64,000 nt of DNA. It comes from Pedobacter sp. PACM 27299 (GTDB taxonomy: Bacteria; Bacteroidota; Bacteroidia; Sphingobacteriales; Sphingobacteriaceae). Positions within the stretch are counted from its first letter, which is position 1, and each line of letters opens with the position of its first letter. The stretch lies in assembly GCF_001412655.1 (NCBI RefSeq), contig NZ_CP012996.1:558001-622000 (forward strand), in the 5' to 3' direction. This document shows positions 1 through 8,176 of this stretch, piece after piece. The notes beneath the pieces were generated by a model. It saw only the letters and a list, made by a program, of their open reading frames with translations. It searched no databases and was not told where the DNA came from. Made by a program: the position numbers and the translations under genes.

Positions 1-423
1 GCGAAGCCTTTTAGCTATGTGCACCGATATACAAATCCACAGGTCACTTATAAATTATTACAGGCAATTTTATCAGGCAATACCATTCCTGAATTCATGA
101 CTGCCAATGCGGATTTGAAGGATAAAAATGGCCTTTGGCAAATCAATGGCGAAGATGCAGATCTTGCCTACCGTGCCTTGTTCAATACCTTGTTTAAAGT
201 TTCGGAGTATGAGTTGAACGATCTGAAATCTGCGAAAGCGATGAAGGTAGTTTATGGGGATTATCAAAATATGAATGGTACGCTCTTTCCTACAGCCCTT
301 CAGATCAATTCTATGTCAGGAAAGCAAAATATCGCGCTGAATATTGATTTTTCAAAGGTTGAAAGCAATCTTCCGGTGGAGTTTCCGTTTAATGTTCCAG
401 GGAAGTATGAAGTAATAGACTGA
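1..423 (+). CDS. DUF4292 domain-containing protein, C-terminal part (5' truncated by window)
   Basis: The reading frame is open from base 1 and ends in TGA at 421-423, so only about the last 140 residues are visible and the true start lies upstream. The fragment resembles the C-terminal half of DUF4292 proteins, Bacteroidota envelope lipoproteins with a LolA/LolB-like beta architecture; no function is firmly established for them. The alternation of hydrophobic and polar residues and the closing stretch LPVEFPFNVPGKYEVID fit a beta-rich periplasmic domain. It lies 22 bases before the EnvC-like gene, an envelope neighbourhood. No lipobox can be checked because the N-terminus is missing. Confidence 0.75.
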   Translation, partial: AKPFSYVHRYTNPQVTYKLLQAILSGNTIPEFMTANADLKDKNGLWQINGEDADLAYRALFNTLFKVSEYELNDLKSAKAMKVVYGDYQNMNGTLFPTALQINSMSGKQNIALNIDFSKVESNLPVEFPFNVPGKYEVID

Positions 424-432
424 TTTTTTTTA

Positions 433-440
433 TACTTTTG
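433..440 (+). promoter_or_regulatory. Bacteroidota -7 element (TACTTTTG) for the EnvC-like gene
   Basis: TACTTTTG fits the phylum consensus TAnnTTTG exactly. No TTTG/TTG -33 element is evident about 20 nt upstream. Transcription would be expected to begin 4-7 bases after the element, at or just before the ATG at 446, so the transcript would be leaderless or nearly so. Confidence 0.5.
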
Positions 441-445
441 ATGCA

Positions 446-1789
446 ATGAAGCTAAATAAACTATTATTCCTCTTCTTATTTTTATTATCCGCCAACATCG
501 CCGTTGCGCAGAACAGTTCAGAGCTTAAAAGAAAAAAAGAAGCCATACAACGGGAAATAGAACTGCTTCAGAGAAATCTGACGAAGACGGCTAAAAACAA
601 GAAATTGACACAAAGCCAGATCAATGCTTTAAACACGCAGATTAGTTTAATGCAGGAGAAGATTTCGGTCATCAACTCTGAGATTAAGAACCTGGACAAC
701 CAGATTCACGAAAATACCAACACGGTTATCAATTTAAAAGGACAGCTGTCGCAGCTTAAAAAAGAGTATGCGGGTATGATCCGTTTCGCACAGCGCAACC
801 AGAACGCTTACGACAAGATGATGTTCGTGTTTGCAGCCAGTGACTTCAATCAGGCTTATAAAAGAATCAAATACCTGCAGCAGTTTGGTCAGTACCGTAA
901 AAAACAAGCGGGATATATTCAAGGGACGCAAAAAGACCTGAACTATAAGATTGTTGTACTCGATAAAAACTTAAAGCAAAAAAGCAGCTTGCTGCATGAG
1001 CAGGAGACTGAAAAGGATAAACTGGGCAAGAACAAAAATGAACAGGCCCAGGTATTGAACAAAATCAGCAAGCAGGAAAAGCAATATAAACAAGACATTG
1101 TAGCCCGTAAAAAACAACAGGCACAAATTGACAGAAACATCCGTGCGGCAATTGCGCGTGAGATTGCGATCGCCAAGAAGAAAGCGGAAGAAGAAGCAAG
1201 GGCTGCGGAACGCGCCAGATTAGCAGCTATTGCAGCTGCAGAGCGTGCCAGAGCAGCGGCTGTAGCCAAAGCAAAAGCAGAAAACAAACCGGTTCCTGTT
1301 GCCGCCGCTGCTCCGGTAGCGAAGGCAAAAGCGGCCACGGCAAACAGCAGCAACAACTACCTGACGGCAACGCCGGAAGCCGCAAGACTATCTGCAGCTT
1401 TTGAAAGTAACAGGGGATCTTTACCCTGGCCGGTCGCTGCCGGAACCACCACGGAGAGTTTTGGTAAACATAAAGAAGGACAAGCGAGTTACGATAATGC
1501 TGGTATTACCATCCAAACCGCTGAAGGTGCTGCGGTAAGAGCGGTATTTAACGGAAAAGTTACTAAGGTTGGAAATGCGCTGGGCAGGTATTATGTACTG
1601 ATCAAACACGGACAGTTTTTTACGGTGTATCAGAACCTTAAATCGGTTAGTGTAGGCCAGGGAGACGATGTGAGTACCAAACAAACCATTGGCAGCGTGG
1701 CTTCCTCGGGAGATATCCCAGAGCTTCAATTCCAGATCTATAGAGGAACCGTTGCGCAGAATCCTGCAGGATGGCTATCTGCAAAATAG
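446..1789 (+). CDS. EnvC-like murein hydrolase activator with degenerate LytM domain
   Basis: A 447-residue exported protein. Residues 1-21 form a signal peptide ending AVAQ. About residues 25-250 are Lys/Gln/Glu-rich coiled coil, residues 245-300 an Ala/Lys/Pro linker, and residues 320-447 an M23/LytM-type fold. The zinc ligands of active M23 peptidases are not seen: the usual HxxxD segment is replaced around DNAGITIQ, and the HxH segment appears as ELQFQIYRG. This matches the EnvC/NlpD class, which activates amidases rather than cutting peptidoglycan itself. The role at the division septum is inferred from that family. A perfect TAnnTTTG element ends six bases before the ATG. Confidence 0.85.
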   Translation: MKLNKLLFLFLFLLSANIAVAQNSSELKRKKEAIQREIELLQRNLTKTAKNKKLTQSQINALNTQISLMQEKISVINSEIKNLDNQIHENTNTVINLKGQLSQLKKEYAGMIRFAQRNQNAYDKMMFVFAASDFNQAYKRIKYLQQFGQYRKKQAGYIQGTQKDLNYKIVVLDKNLKQKSSLLHEQETEKDKLGKNKNEQAQVLNKISKQEKQYKQDIVARKKQQAQIDRNIRAAIAREIAIAKKKAEEEARAAERARLAAIAAAERARAAAVAKAKAENKPVPVAAAAPVAKAKAATANSSNNYLTATPEAARLSAAFESNRGSLPWPVAAGTTTESFGKHKEGQASYDNAGITIQTAEGAAVRAVFNGKVTKVGNALGRYYVLIKHGQFFTVYQNLKSVSVGQGDDVSTKQTIGSVASSGDIPELQFQIYRGTVAQNPAGWLSAK

Positions 1790-1809
1790 AGGATTGCGCG
1801 AGAAATGTT

Positions 1810-1817
1810 TATATTTG
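1810..1817 (+). promoter_or_regulatory. -7 element (TATATTTG) for the tatA/tatB-like pair
   Basis: TATATTTG matches TAnnTTTG and lies 29 bases before the ATG at 1846, leaving a leader of about 20-25 nt. No clear -33 TTG is seen at the expected spacing, so the call rests on the -7 element and its placement. Confidence 0.45.
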
Positions 1818-1845
1818 TATATTGATTTAATAAATAGAGCTTAAA

Positions 1846-2256
1846 ATGTATTCAGGAACAGTATTGGAATTCTTAAACATGGGCAGCGGTGAGATTATGC
1901 TGATCCTGGTTGTGGTTCTTTTGTTATTTGGAGGTAAAAAACTTCCGGAATTGGCAAGAGGCCTGGGAAAAGGGATCCGCGATTTTAAAGATGCCTCAGA
2001 TGGCGTGAAAAGAGAAATCCATCGCAACATAAATTCCGTAGGTATTGTGGACGACATTAATGATGTTATTAATGACAACAGCCGTCACCATCCAAAAGAA
2101 ACTAGCCTGGAAGAGCAAATGTATCCTGGCAGCACTACTGCTGCTGTAGAAACTACGCCTGCTACTTCTGAAGGAATTGACTTAGAAAAAAAGGAAACAG
2201 TTGCTGCAACCAGTACTGAAAATCCTAAAATAGAAACAGATAAAACACAACTTTAA
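1846..2256 (+). CDS. TatA/TatB-type Sec-independent translocase subunit
   Basis: A 136-residue member of the TatA/B/E (MttA/Hcf106) family, part of the twin-arginine pathway that moves folded proteins across the inner membrane. It has one transmembrane helix (about residues 15-32, [12 protein letters not shown]), the hinge [16 protein letters not shown], an amphipathic helix, and a long acidic, Thr/Ser-rich tail. The extended tail suggests the TatB-like partner of the shorter TatA that follows, but TatA/TatB assignment is unreliable in Bacteroidota. An internal Met at residue 12 (MGSGE) is a plausible alternative start that would place the helix at the usual distance from the N-terminus. TatC is encoded 24.5 kb away at 26966-27856. 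Confidence 0.85.
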   Translation: MYSGTVLEFLNMGSGEIMLILVVVLLLFGGKKLPELARGLGKGIRDFKDASDGVKREIHRNINSVGIVDDINDVINDNSRHHPKETSLEEQMYPGSTTAAVETTPATSEGIDLEKKETVAATSTENPKIETDKTQL

Positions 2257-2267
2257 CTAATCATATC

Positions 2268-2474
2268 ATGTTAAACACACCAATATTAGCCGCATTAGGA
2301 GGCATGGAAATCGCCGTTATCCTTGTAATTGTTTTATTACTTTTCGGTGGTAAAAAAATTCCAGAACTAATGCGTGGCTTAGGTAAAGGCATTAAAGAAT
2401 TTAAAGACGGAAAAGACGGGATGGATGATGCTGCTGATAAAGTAGAACAAAACCGCAGCAACAAACCACTATAG
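2268..2474 (+). CDS. tatA: Sec-independent protein translocase TatA
   Basis: A 68-residue protein of typical TatA size: short N-terminus, one membrane helix (about residues 9-26), then [16 protein letters not shown] and an amphipathic helix ending in a charged tail ([15 protein letters not shown]). TatA oligomers form the pore of the twin-arginine translocase. It begins 11 bases after the longer paralogue, and the two share the hinge motif almost residue for residue, which points to a tandem duplication followed by tail divergence. Probably co-transcribed with its paralogue and perhaps with gatA. Confidence 0.9.
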   Translation: MLNTPILAALGGMEIAVILVIVLLLFGGKKIPELMRGLGKGIKEFKDGKDGMDDAADKVEQNRSNKPL

Positions 2475-2513
2475 GTTTCAATCCGATTTTTAAATTTAAC
2501 CTATTCTTGAAAT

Positions 2514-3932
2514 TTGAAGAAGTATAACTCCTTATCAGAGATACAAACCCTTATTGCTCAAAAAAAACTTAGTTTAACTGAGCTGCTGGATCACTATTTT
2601 AAGCAAATAGAAACTCATGAACACCTCAATGCTTTTAATGAGGTGTTTTTTTATTCTGCGGCCGCTCAGGCTAAAGTAGTACAAGAGAAAATAGACAATG
2701 GTACTGCCGGTAAACTGGCAGGAATGGTGATTGGTATTAAAGACAATATCTGTTATAAAGACCACATCGTTACCGCCTCTTCCAAAATGCTGGAAGGTTT
2801 TGTCTCTCCTTATTCTGCTACCGTAGTAGAGCGTCTATTGGCCGAAGATGCCATCATTATCGGAAGACTCAATTGTGATGAGTTTGCCATGGGTGGCTCC
2901 AATGAAACTTCTTATTATGGCGTGGTAAAAAACGCGGCAGATGCAGAACGCGTTGCCGGAGGCTCTTCAGGAGGCTCGGCAGTAGCGGTACAGGCAGACC
3001 TCTGCTTATCAGCATTGGGAACAGATACCGGCGGTTCTGTCAGACAACCCGCTGCTTTTTGCGGATGTATAGGAATGAAGCCTACTTATGGCCGCATTTC
3101 CAGATATGGCGTGATCGCTTACGCTTCTTCCTTTGATCAGGTAGGTACCATCACTTCTTCTATCTCTGATGCCGCCCTATTGCTGGAAATTCTAGCGGGT
3201 GCGGATGATTATGACAGTACGGTTTCTAAACAGGAAGTACCGGATTATACTTCCGGATTATCAGCAGGAGGATCGAAAAAGATTGCGGTATTAAAGGAAA
3301 CACTGGAAAGTGAAGTCCTGGATCCTGCAATTAAAGCATCCATTCTAAGCGCAATCGAGCGTTTTAAAAGTCAGGGGCATACCGTTGAATATGTGTCTTT
3401 TGATCTGCTGGATTACCTGGTTCCTGCTTATTACGTATTGACCACTGCAGAAGCTTCTTCTAATTTATCCCGATATGATGGGGTTCATTATGGGCACCGC
3501 AATATGGATGCGGTCACTTTGAACGACTTATACAAGACTTCCAGAGCGGAAGGTTTTGGAGAAGAAGTGAAAAAAAGAATCCTGATTGGTACGTTTGTTT
3601 TGAGCGCAGGCTATTATGATGCTTACTATCAAAAAGCACAGCAGGTGAGAAGACTGATCCGCGAAAAAATGGAAGAAATGCTGGTAGATTTTGATGTTAT
3701 TCTAAGTCCTGTAGCACCAACTCCTGCTTTCAAAATCGGCGAAAATACAGAAGATCCATTGGTCATGTACATGGCAGATATCTTTACAGTATTGGCATCG
3801 CTGACAGGAATTCCAGCAATTGCAATTCCTTTGGGCAATAATAATGAAGGATTACCGTTAAGCTTACAGCTTATGGCAAAGCACTTTAAGGAACAGGAAC
3901 TGTTGTCACTGTCCCATACATTTTTAACCTAG
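2514..3932 (+). CDS. gatA: Glutamyl-tRNA(Gln)/aspartyl-tRNA(Asn) amidotransferase subunit A
   Basis: GatA (472 residues) releases ammonia from glutamine inside GatCAB, which converts Glu-tRNA(Gln) and/or Asp-tRNA(Asn) to the amidated forms. The amidase signature is intact: Lys76 in GIKDN, the Gly/Ser loop GGSSGGSA (Ser151) and Ser175 in DTGGS form the expected Ser-cis-Ser-Lys triad. Length is normal. Translation probably starts at the TTG at 2514, since no ATG gives the conserved N-terminus. gatB and gatC are not in the window, so the complex is split across the genome. It follows tatA by 39 bases. Confidence 0.95.
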   Translation: MKKYNSLSEIQTLIAQKKLSLTELLDHYFKQIETHEHLNAFNEVFFYSAAAQAKVVQEKIDNGTAGKLAGMVIGIKDNICYKDHIVTASSKMLEGFVSPYSATVVERLLAEDAIIIGRLNCDEFAMGGSNETSYYGVVKNAADAERVAGGSSGGSAVAVQADLCLSALGTDTGGSVRQPAAFCGCIGMKPTYGRISRYGVIAYASSFDQVGTITSSISDAALLLEILAGADDYDSTVSKQEVPDYTSGLSAGGSKKIAVLKETLESEVLDPAIKASILSAIERFKSQGHTVEYVSFDLLDYLVPAYYVLTTAEASSNLSRYDGVHYGHRNMDAVTLNDLYKTSRAEGFGEEVKKRILIGTFVLSAGYYDAYYQKAQQVRRLIREKMEEMLVDFDVILSPVAPTPAFKIGENTEDPLVMYMADIFTVLASLTGIPAIAIPLGNNNEGLPLSLQLMAKHFKEQELLSLSHTFLT

Positions 3933-3955
3933 AACCATGTCACCAAACATTGCCT

Positions 3956-5179
3956 ATGAAAATAAATGTACTTTTTGCATCCTGTATTATAGCATTAACC
4001 AGCTTTTCAGCAGCAGCTCAGCAACCGCAAGGGTCTCTACAAATTATTGATACACTTGCTTTACCGGTTTTACCAGAAACGCCAACTTTTCATAACCATA
4101 ATTACGTGTTTAAGGCACGCCTGGACTCGATCCAGAAAATGGTGCCCCTCAGTTATAATGAACATGTACAAAAGTACATTGACGTGTATAGCAGTCGGAA
4201 AGATATGATGGGGAAGATGATCGGCCTGTCCGATTATTACTTCCCCGTTTTTGAAAAAGCACTGAAGTTTTATAATATCCCCGAAGAAATAAAATACCTG
4301 CCCATTATAGAATCTTCTATGAATGCCCATGCAGTTTCCAGGGTAGGGGCCACAGGTTTATGGCAGTTCATGTTTGCTACGGCAAAAGATTATGGATTGA
4401 ATATGGACAATTTCGTGGATGAAAGAAAAGATCCGATCCAAGCCAGTTATGCAGCAGCAGCTTATTTTAAAGATGCTTACCAGGAATTGGGGGACTGGCT
4501 GTTGGCCATCGCCGCTTACAACTGTGGAATGGGCAATGTAAAAAGGGCCATCATCAAAGCAGATTCTCACGATTTCTGGGAAATCAGACCTTATCTCCCT
4601 TTAGAAACACGGAATTATGTGCCTGCATTTATTGCTGCTCTGTACGTGATGAAGTGTTCCGGACAACACCAGATTAAAGCACAAGCCTCCCCATTTGTTA
4701 AAAATACGGATACGATTCATGTGAATCGCTTTGTGTCTCTGCCGCAATTGGCTATGGCACTCAGCATAGAAGAAGATGCACTTTGCAGTTTAAACCCAAG
4801 TTATAAGAAGAAGATTGTGAATGGGACGGAATTAGAGCCCAAGCGCATCGTGATTCCTAAGGTAAACATGGCGCAGTTTGCGGAAATCTATGAAGTATTG
4901 AATAATGCAGAGCTGGATGTGAACCAGAATGTATATCTTGCTTCCAATGATGATCGCCGTGTGAAAAAGAAAATCACAGCAAAACCCGCTGCTGCGGTCA
5001 GTTACCATAAGGTGACTCCCGGACAAACACTCAGCGCTATTGCGAATAAATACAATGTAGAAGTCCAGGATTTAAAAGTATGGAACGGCCTTAAAAGTTC
5101 CTCTATTGTACCTGGACAAAAATTGAAAATCCATAACCCAGAACCTGCCAAGCGAAAAAAATCCGCCATTCATGGATAA
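3956..5179 (+). CDS. Membrane-bound lytic transglycosylase (MltD-like) with C-terminal LysM
   Basis: An exported lytic transglycosylase that would cleave the MurNAc-GlcNAc bond of peptidoglycan with 1,6-anhydro product formation. The ATG at 3956 is preferred to a TTG six bases earlier because it gives a clean signal peptide (MKINVLFAS to SAAAQ). The SLT domain spans about residues 105-225: catalytic Glu in PIIESSMNAHAVS, then GATGLWQFM and AAYNCGMGN. A LysM domain (YHKVTPGQTLSAIANKYN) closes the protein and should bind glycan. The architecture matches MltD-family enzymes. It starts 23 bases after gatA; the functional link is unclear. Confidence 0.92.
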   Translation: MKINVLFASCIIALTSFSAAAQQPQGSLQIIDTLALPVLPETPTFHNHNYVFKARLDSIQKMVPLSYNEHVQKYIDVYSSRKDMMGKMIGLSDYYFPVFEKALKFYNIPEEIKYLPIIESSMNAHAVSRVGATGLWQFMFATAKDYGLNMDNFVDERKDPIQASYAAAAYFKDAYQELGDWLLAIAAYNCGMGNVKRAIIKADSHDFWEIRPYLPLETRNYVPAFIAALYVMKCSGQHQIKAQASPFVKNTDTIHVNRFVSLPQLAMALSIEEDALCSLNPSYKKKIVNGTELEPKRIVIPKVNMAQFAEIYEVLNNAELDVNQNVYLASNDDRRVKKKITAKPAAAVSYHKVTPGQTLSAIANKYNVEVQDLKVWNGLKSSSIVPGQKLKIHNPEPAKRKKSAIHG

Positions 5180-5233
5180 AGCCTGCCTCTCAAGACTGAT
5201 TCCTTTTTTATTTCAGGGCTAATTAAAAGATTG

Positions 5234-5241
5234 TAACTTTG
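5234..5241 (+). promoter_or_regulatory. -7 element (TAACTTTG) for maeB
   Basis: TAACTTTG fits TAnnTTTG and lies 22 bases before the maeB ATG, so the leader would be about 16-18 nt. The -33 position is not a clear TTTG. It marks the probable start of the maeB-ruvA-sprA transcript. Confidence 0.45.
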
Positions 5242-5263
5242 GCCCTTTATAAATGACTGATTT

Positions 5264-7579
5264 ATGAGTAAAATTAACAGGAAGCAAGATGCTTTGGATT
5301 ACCACTCGCAAGGGCGACCGGGAAAAATACAAGTTATACCCACGAAACCAACGAACTCTCAAAGAGATCTGGCGCTGGCGTATTCTCCAGGGGTAGCTGA
5401 ACCTTGTTTAAAAATTGCAGAAAACACTGAAGATGTATATAAATATACCGCTAAAGGAAACCTGGTAGCTGTAATTAGTAATGGTACAGCAGTATTAGGT
5501 CTTGGCGATATAGGTCCGGAAGCGGGTAAGCCGGTGATGGAAGGTAAAGGTCTTCTTTTTAAGATCTTCGCTGATATTGACGTTTTTGATCTGGAACTGG
5601 ATACTAAAAATGTTGATGATTTTGTTAAAATCGTAAAAGCCCTGGAGCCAACGTTTGGTGGGGTGAACTTAGAAGATATTAAAGCACCAGAATGCTTTGA
5701 AATTGAACGTCGCTTAAAAGAGGAGATGAATATCCCTGTGATGCACGACGATCAGCATGGTACCGCCATTATCTCGGCTGCAGCATTAATCAATGCCTGC
5801 GAACTGCAGAAAAAGAAAATGGATAAGATTAAGATTGTGGTGAATGGTGCCGGTGCTGCCGCGATTTCATGTACGCGTCTTTATGTTTCTTTAGGTGCTA
5901 AAAAAGAAAACATCGTGATGTGCGACCGTACTGGCGTCATCAGAGCCGACAGAGAAAAACTGGATGACATCAAAGCTGAATTTGCAACTACAAGAGACCT
6001 TCGTACTTTGGAAGAAGCCATGAAAGATTCTGATGTATTCATCGGTCTTTCTTCTGCCGATTGCGTAACGGTAGACATGTTGAAATCTATGGCTAAGCAT
6101 CCTATTGTTTTTGCAATGGCGAATCCTAATCCAGAGATTGCTTACGAACTGGCCATCAGTTCCCGTAAAGATTTAATTATGGCTACAGGACGTTCTGATT
6201 ATCCTAATCAGGTGAATAACGTACTGGGCTTCCCATATATTTTTAGAGGTGCATTAGATGTTAGGGCAACCAGCATCAATGAGGAAATGAAAATTGCCGC
6301 AGTGAAAGCAATTGCTGAACTGGCTAAAAAATCTGTTCCTGAGGCTGTAAACATGGCCTACAATGAGAAAAATATCAAATTTGGTAAAGACTATATCATT
6401 CCTAAGCCGGTAGATTTGCGACTGATGACCAATGTTTCTTCGGCAGTAGCCAAAGCAGCAATTGAATCAGGTGTAGCTCGTAAAATCATCACCGATTGGG
6501 ATGCGTATACCGAAGAATTGAAAACCAGATTGGGAATGGATGATGCCATCATGCGTGCCATCACCAACAAAGCGAAATCTGATCCCAAACGTGTGGTATT
6601 CACCGAAGCGGATAATTATAAAATTCTGAAAGCGGCACAGATCGTTAAAGACGAAAATATTGCCATTCCAATCTTACTAGGCAAAAGGACGGTTATCGAG
6701 CAGATCATTGAAGAAAATGCACTGGAATTAGAAGGTGTAGAGATCATTGATCCAATGTTAGAGCCGGAACGCATGAAAAAATATGCGGATAATCTATACC
6801 AAAAAAGACAAAGAAGAGGGGTAACCTTGTTCGAAGCCAACAAATTCTTACGCGATAGAAATTACTTCGGTGCTTCTATGGTGGAATTCGGCGAAGCAGA
6901 TGCCATGATCTCTGGTCTGACCAAAAACTATGTATCTACGATCAAGCCTGCACTACAGGTAATCGGTACGGAGCCAGGTGTAAACCGTGTGGCTGGAATG
7001 TACATGATGATGACCAAAAAAGGTCCGGTATTCTTTGGCGATACTACCGTAAATGTAGATCCTACAGTAGAAGAATTAGTAGACATTACCTTGTTACTAG
7101 ACTCTGCTGTACGTAAATTCAATATTCAGCCACGTATTGCGCTACTTTCTTACTCCAATTTTGGGTCAAATGAAGGTGTCGTGCCTGAAAAAGTGAGAAA
7201 AGCAGTGAAAATTCTTCACGAAAAGCACCCTGAAATTATCGTAGACGGCGAAATGCAAGGAAATTTTGCAATTAACAATGAGTTATTGAAAGATAACTTT
7301 CCTTTTAGTAGCTTAGTAGATGCCCCTGCAAATACACTGGTATTCCCTAATTTGGAGTCTGGAAATATTGCCTACAAATTGTTACAGGAACTAGGTGGAG
7401 CAGAAGCAGTAGGTCCTATTCTATTGGGATTGAACAAACCTGTTCACATTGTACAGTTGGGTAGTTCAGTTCGTGAAATTGTGAACATGGTCACTTTAGC
7501 TGTTTTAGATGTACAGTCTAAAGAACAAGAAGCCCTGGCTAAAAAGGGTGGTTTATTAAAAAGAATAATTAAGAAATAA
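5264..7579 (+). CDS. maeB: NADP-dependent malic enzyme with C-terminal phosphotransacetylase-like domain
   Basis: A 771-residue MaeB-type enzyme that decarboxylates malate to pyruvate with NADPH formation. The malic domain (about residues 1-160) contains [10 protein letters not shown] and MHDDQHGTA. The NAD(P)-binding domain follows with [10 protein letters not shown]. From about residue 430 it continues into a phosphotransacetylase-like domain ([49 protein letters not shown]), which in this family is usually regulatory rather than catalytic. Full length matches the hybrid class. The stop is three bases from the ruvA ATG, implying translational coupling. Confidence 0.95.
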   Translation: MSKINRKQDALDYHSQGRPGKIQVIPTKPTNSQRDLALAYSPGVAEPCLKIAENTEDVYKYTAKGNLVAVISNGTAVLGLGDIGPEAGKPVMEGKGLLFKIFADIDVFDLELDTKNVDDFVKIVKALEPTFGGVNLEDIKAPECFEIERRLKEEMNIPVMHDDQHGTAIISAAALINACELQKKKMDKIKIVVNGAGAAAISCTRLYVSLGAKKENIVMCDRTGVIRADREKLDDIKAEFATTRDLRTLEEAMKDSDVFIGLSSADCVTVDMLKSMAKHPIVFAMANPNPEIAYELAISSRKDLIMATGRSDYPNQVNNVLGFPYIFRGALDVRATSINEEMKIAAVKAIAELAKKSVPEAVNMAYNEKNIKFGKDYIIPKPVDLRLMTNVSSAVAKAAIESGVARKIITDWDAYTEELKTRLGMDDAIMRAITNKAKSDPKRVVFTEADNYKILKAAQIVKDENIAIPILLGKRTVIEQIIEENALELEGVEIIDPMLEPERMKKYADNLYQKRQRRGVTLFEANKFLRDRNYFGASMVEFGEADAMISGLTKNYVSTIKPALQVIGTEPGVNRVAGMYMMMTKKGPVFFGDTTVNVDPTVEELVDITLLLDSAVRKFNIQPRIALLSYSNFGSNEGVVPEKVRKAVKILHEKHPEIIVDGEMQGNFAINNELLKDNFPFSSLVDAPANTLVFPNLESGNIAYKLLQELGGAEAVGPILLGLNKPVHIVQLGSSVREIVNMVTLAVLDVQSKEQEALAKKGGLLKRIIKK

Positions 7580-7582
7580 GAT

Positions 7583-8167
7583 ATGTTTGAATATATTGAT
7601 GGTAAGCTCACCTTTAAATGCCCCGCTTATATTGTTGTGGAGGCCGGAGGAATTGGTTACCATATCAATATTTCACTAAATACTTATAGCAGCCTGGCAG
7701 ATGCAGAAAGATGTAAAGTTTACCTCTGGACGCATATAAAGGAAGATGCACATACCTTATATGGATTTGCAGAGGAGGGAGAGCGCAGGCTCTTCCTTCA
7801 TCTGATTTCCGTTTCTGGAATCGGTCCGAATACCGGTAGGATGATGCTCTCTTCCATTACTCCGATAGAAATTCAAGCTGCTATCGTAAATGGTGATTTA
7901 CCTTTGATCCAGCGGATTAAAGGGATTGGCACGAAAACGGCTCAGCGTCTTGTGCTGGAATTACAGGATAAATTGAAAAAAGAAGGTACAGGATCGTTGA
8001 TCGCTGCACCGCTTAATAATACTGCTAGAGAAGAAGCTTTATCCGCCTTGATGATGCTTGGTTTTGCAAAACAACCCGCAGAGAAATCAATCGATAATGC
8101 AGTGAAAAATGGAGGCGCAGATTTAACAGTAGAACAAATGATAAAAATAGCTTTGAAGAACTTATAG
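7583..8167 (+). CDS. ruvA: Holliday junction branch migration protein RuvA
   Basis: RuvA (194 residues) binds four-way DNA junctions and recruits the RuvB motor. The N-terminal OB fold covers about residues 1-62. Two helix-hairpin-helix motifs are readable (SVSGIGPNTGRMML near residue 75 and RIKGIGTKTAQRLV near 110), and the C-terminal RuvB-contacting domain (EALSALMMLGFAKQPAEKSI) closes the protein. Length is normal. It sits between maeB and sprA, three and nine bases away. This order recurs in Bacteroidota and implies co-transcription without obvious functional linkage. ruvB and ruvC are not nearby. Confidence 0.95.
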   Translation: MFEYIDGKLTFKCPAYIVVEAGGIGYHINISLNTYSSLADAERCKVYLWTHIKEDAHTLYGFAEEGERRLFLHLISVSGIGPNTGRMMLSSITPIEIQAAIVNGDLPLIQRIKGIGTKTAQRLVLELQDKLKKEGTGSLIAAPLNNTAREEALSALMMLGFAKQPAEKSIDNAVKNGGADLTVEQMIKIALKNL

Positions 8168-8176
8168 AATTTTACC

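Noticed and set aside
943..1356. Long open frame on the minus strand inside the EnvC-like gene
   Set aside because: Ala/Leu-rich composition arises from the Lys/Ala coiled coil on the plus strand; no start context and no domain.
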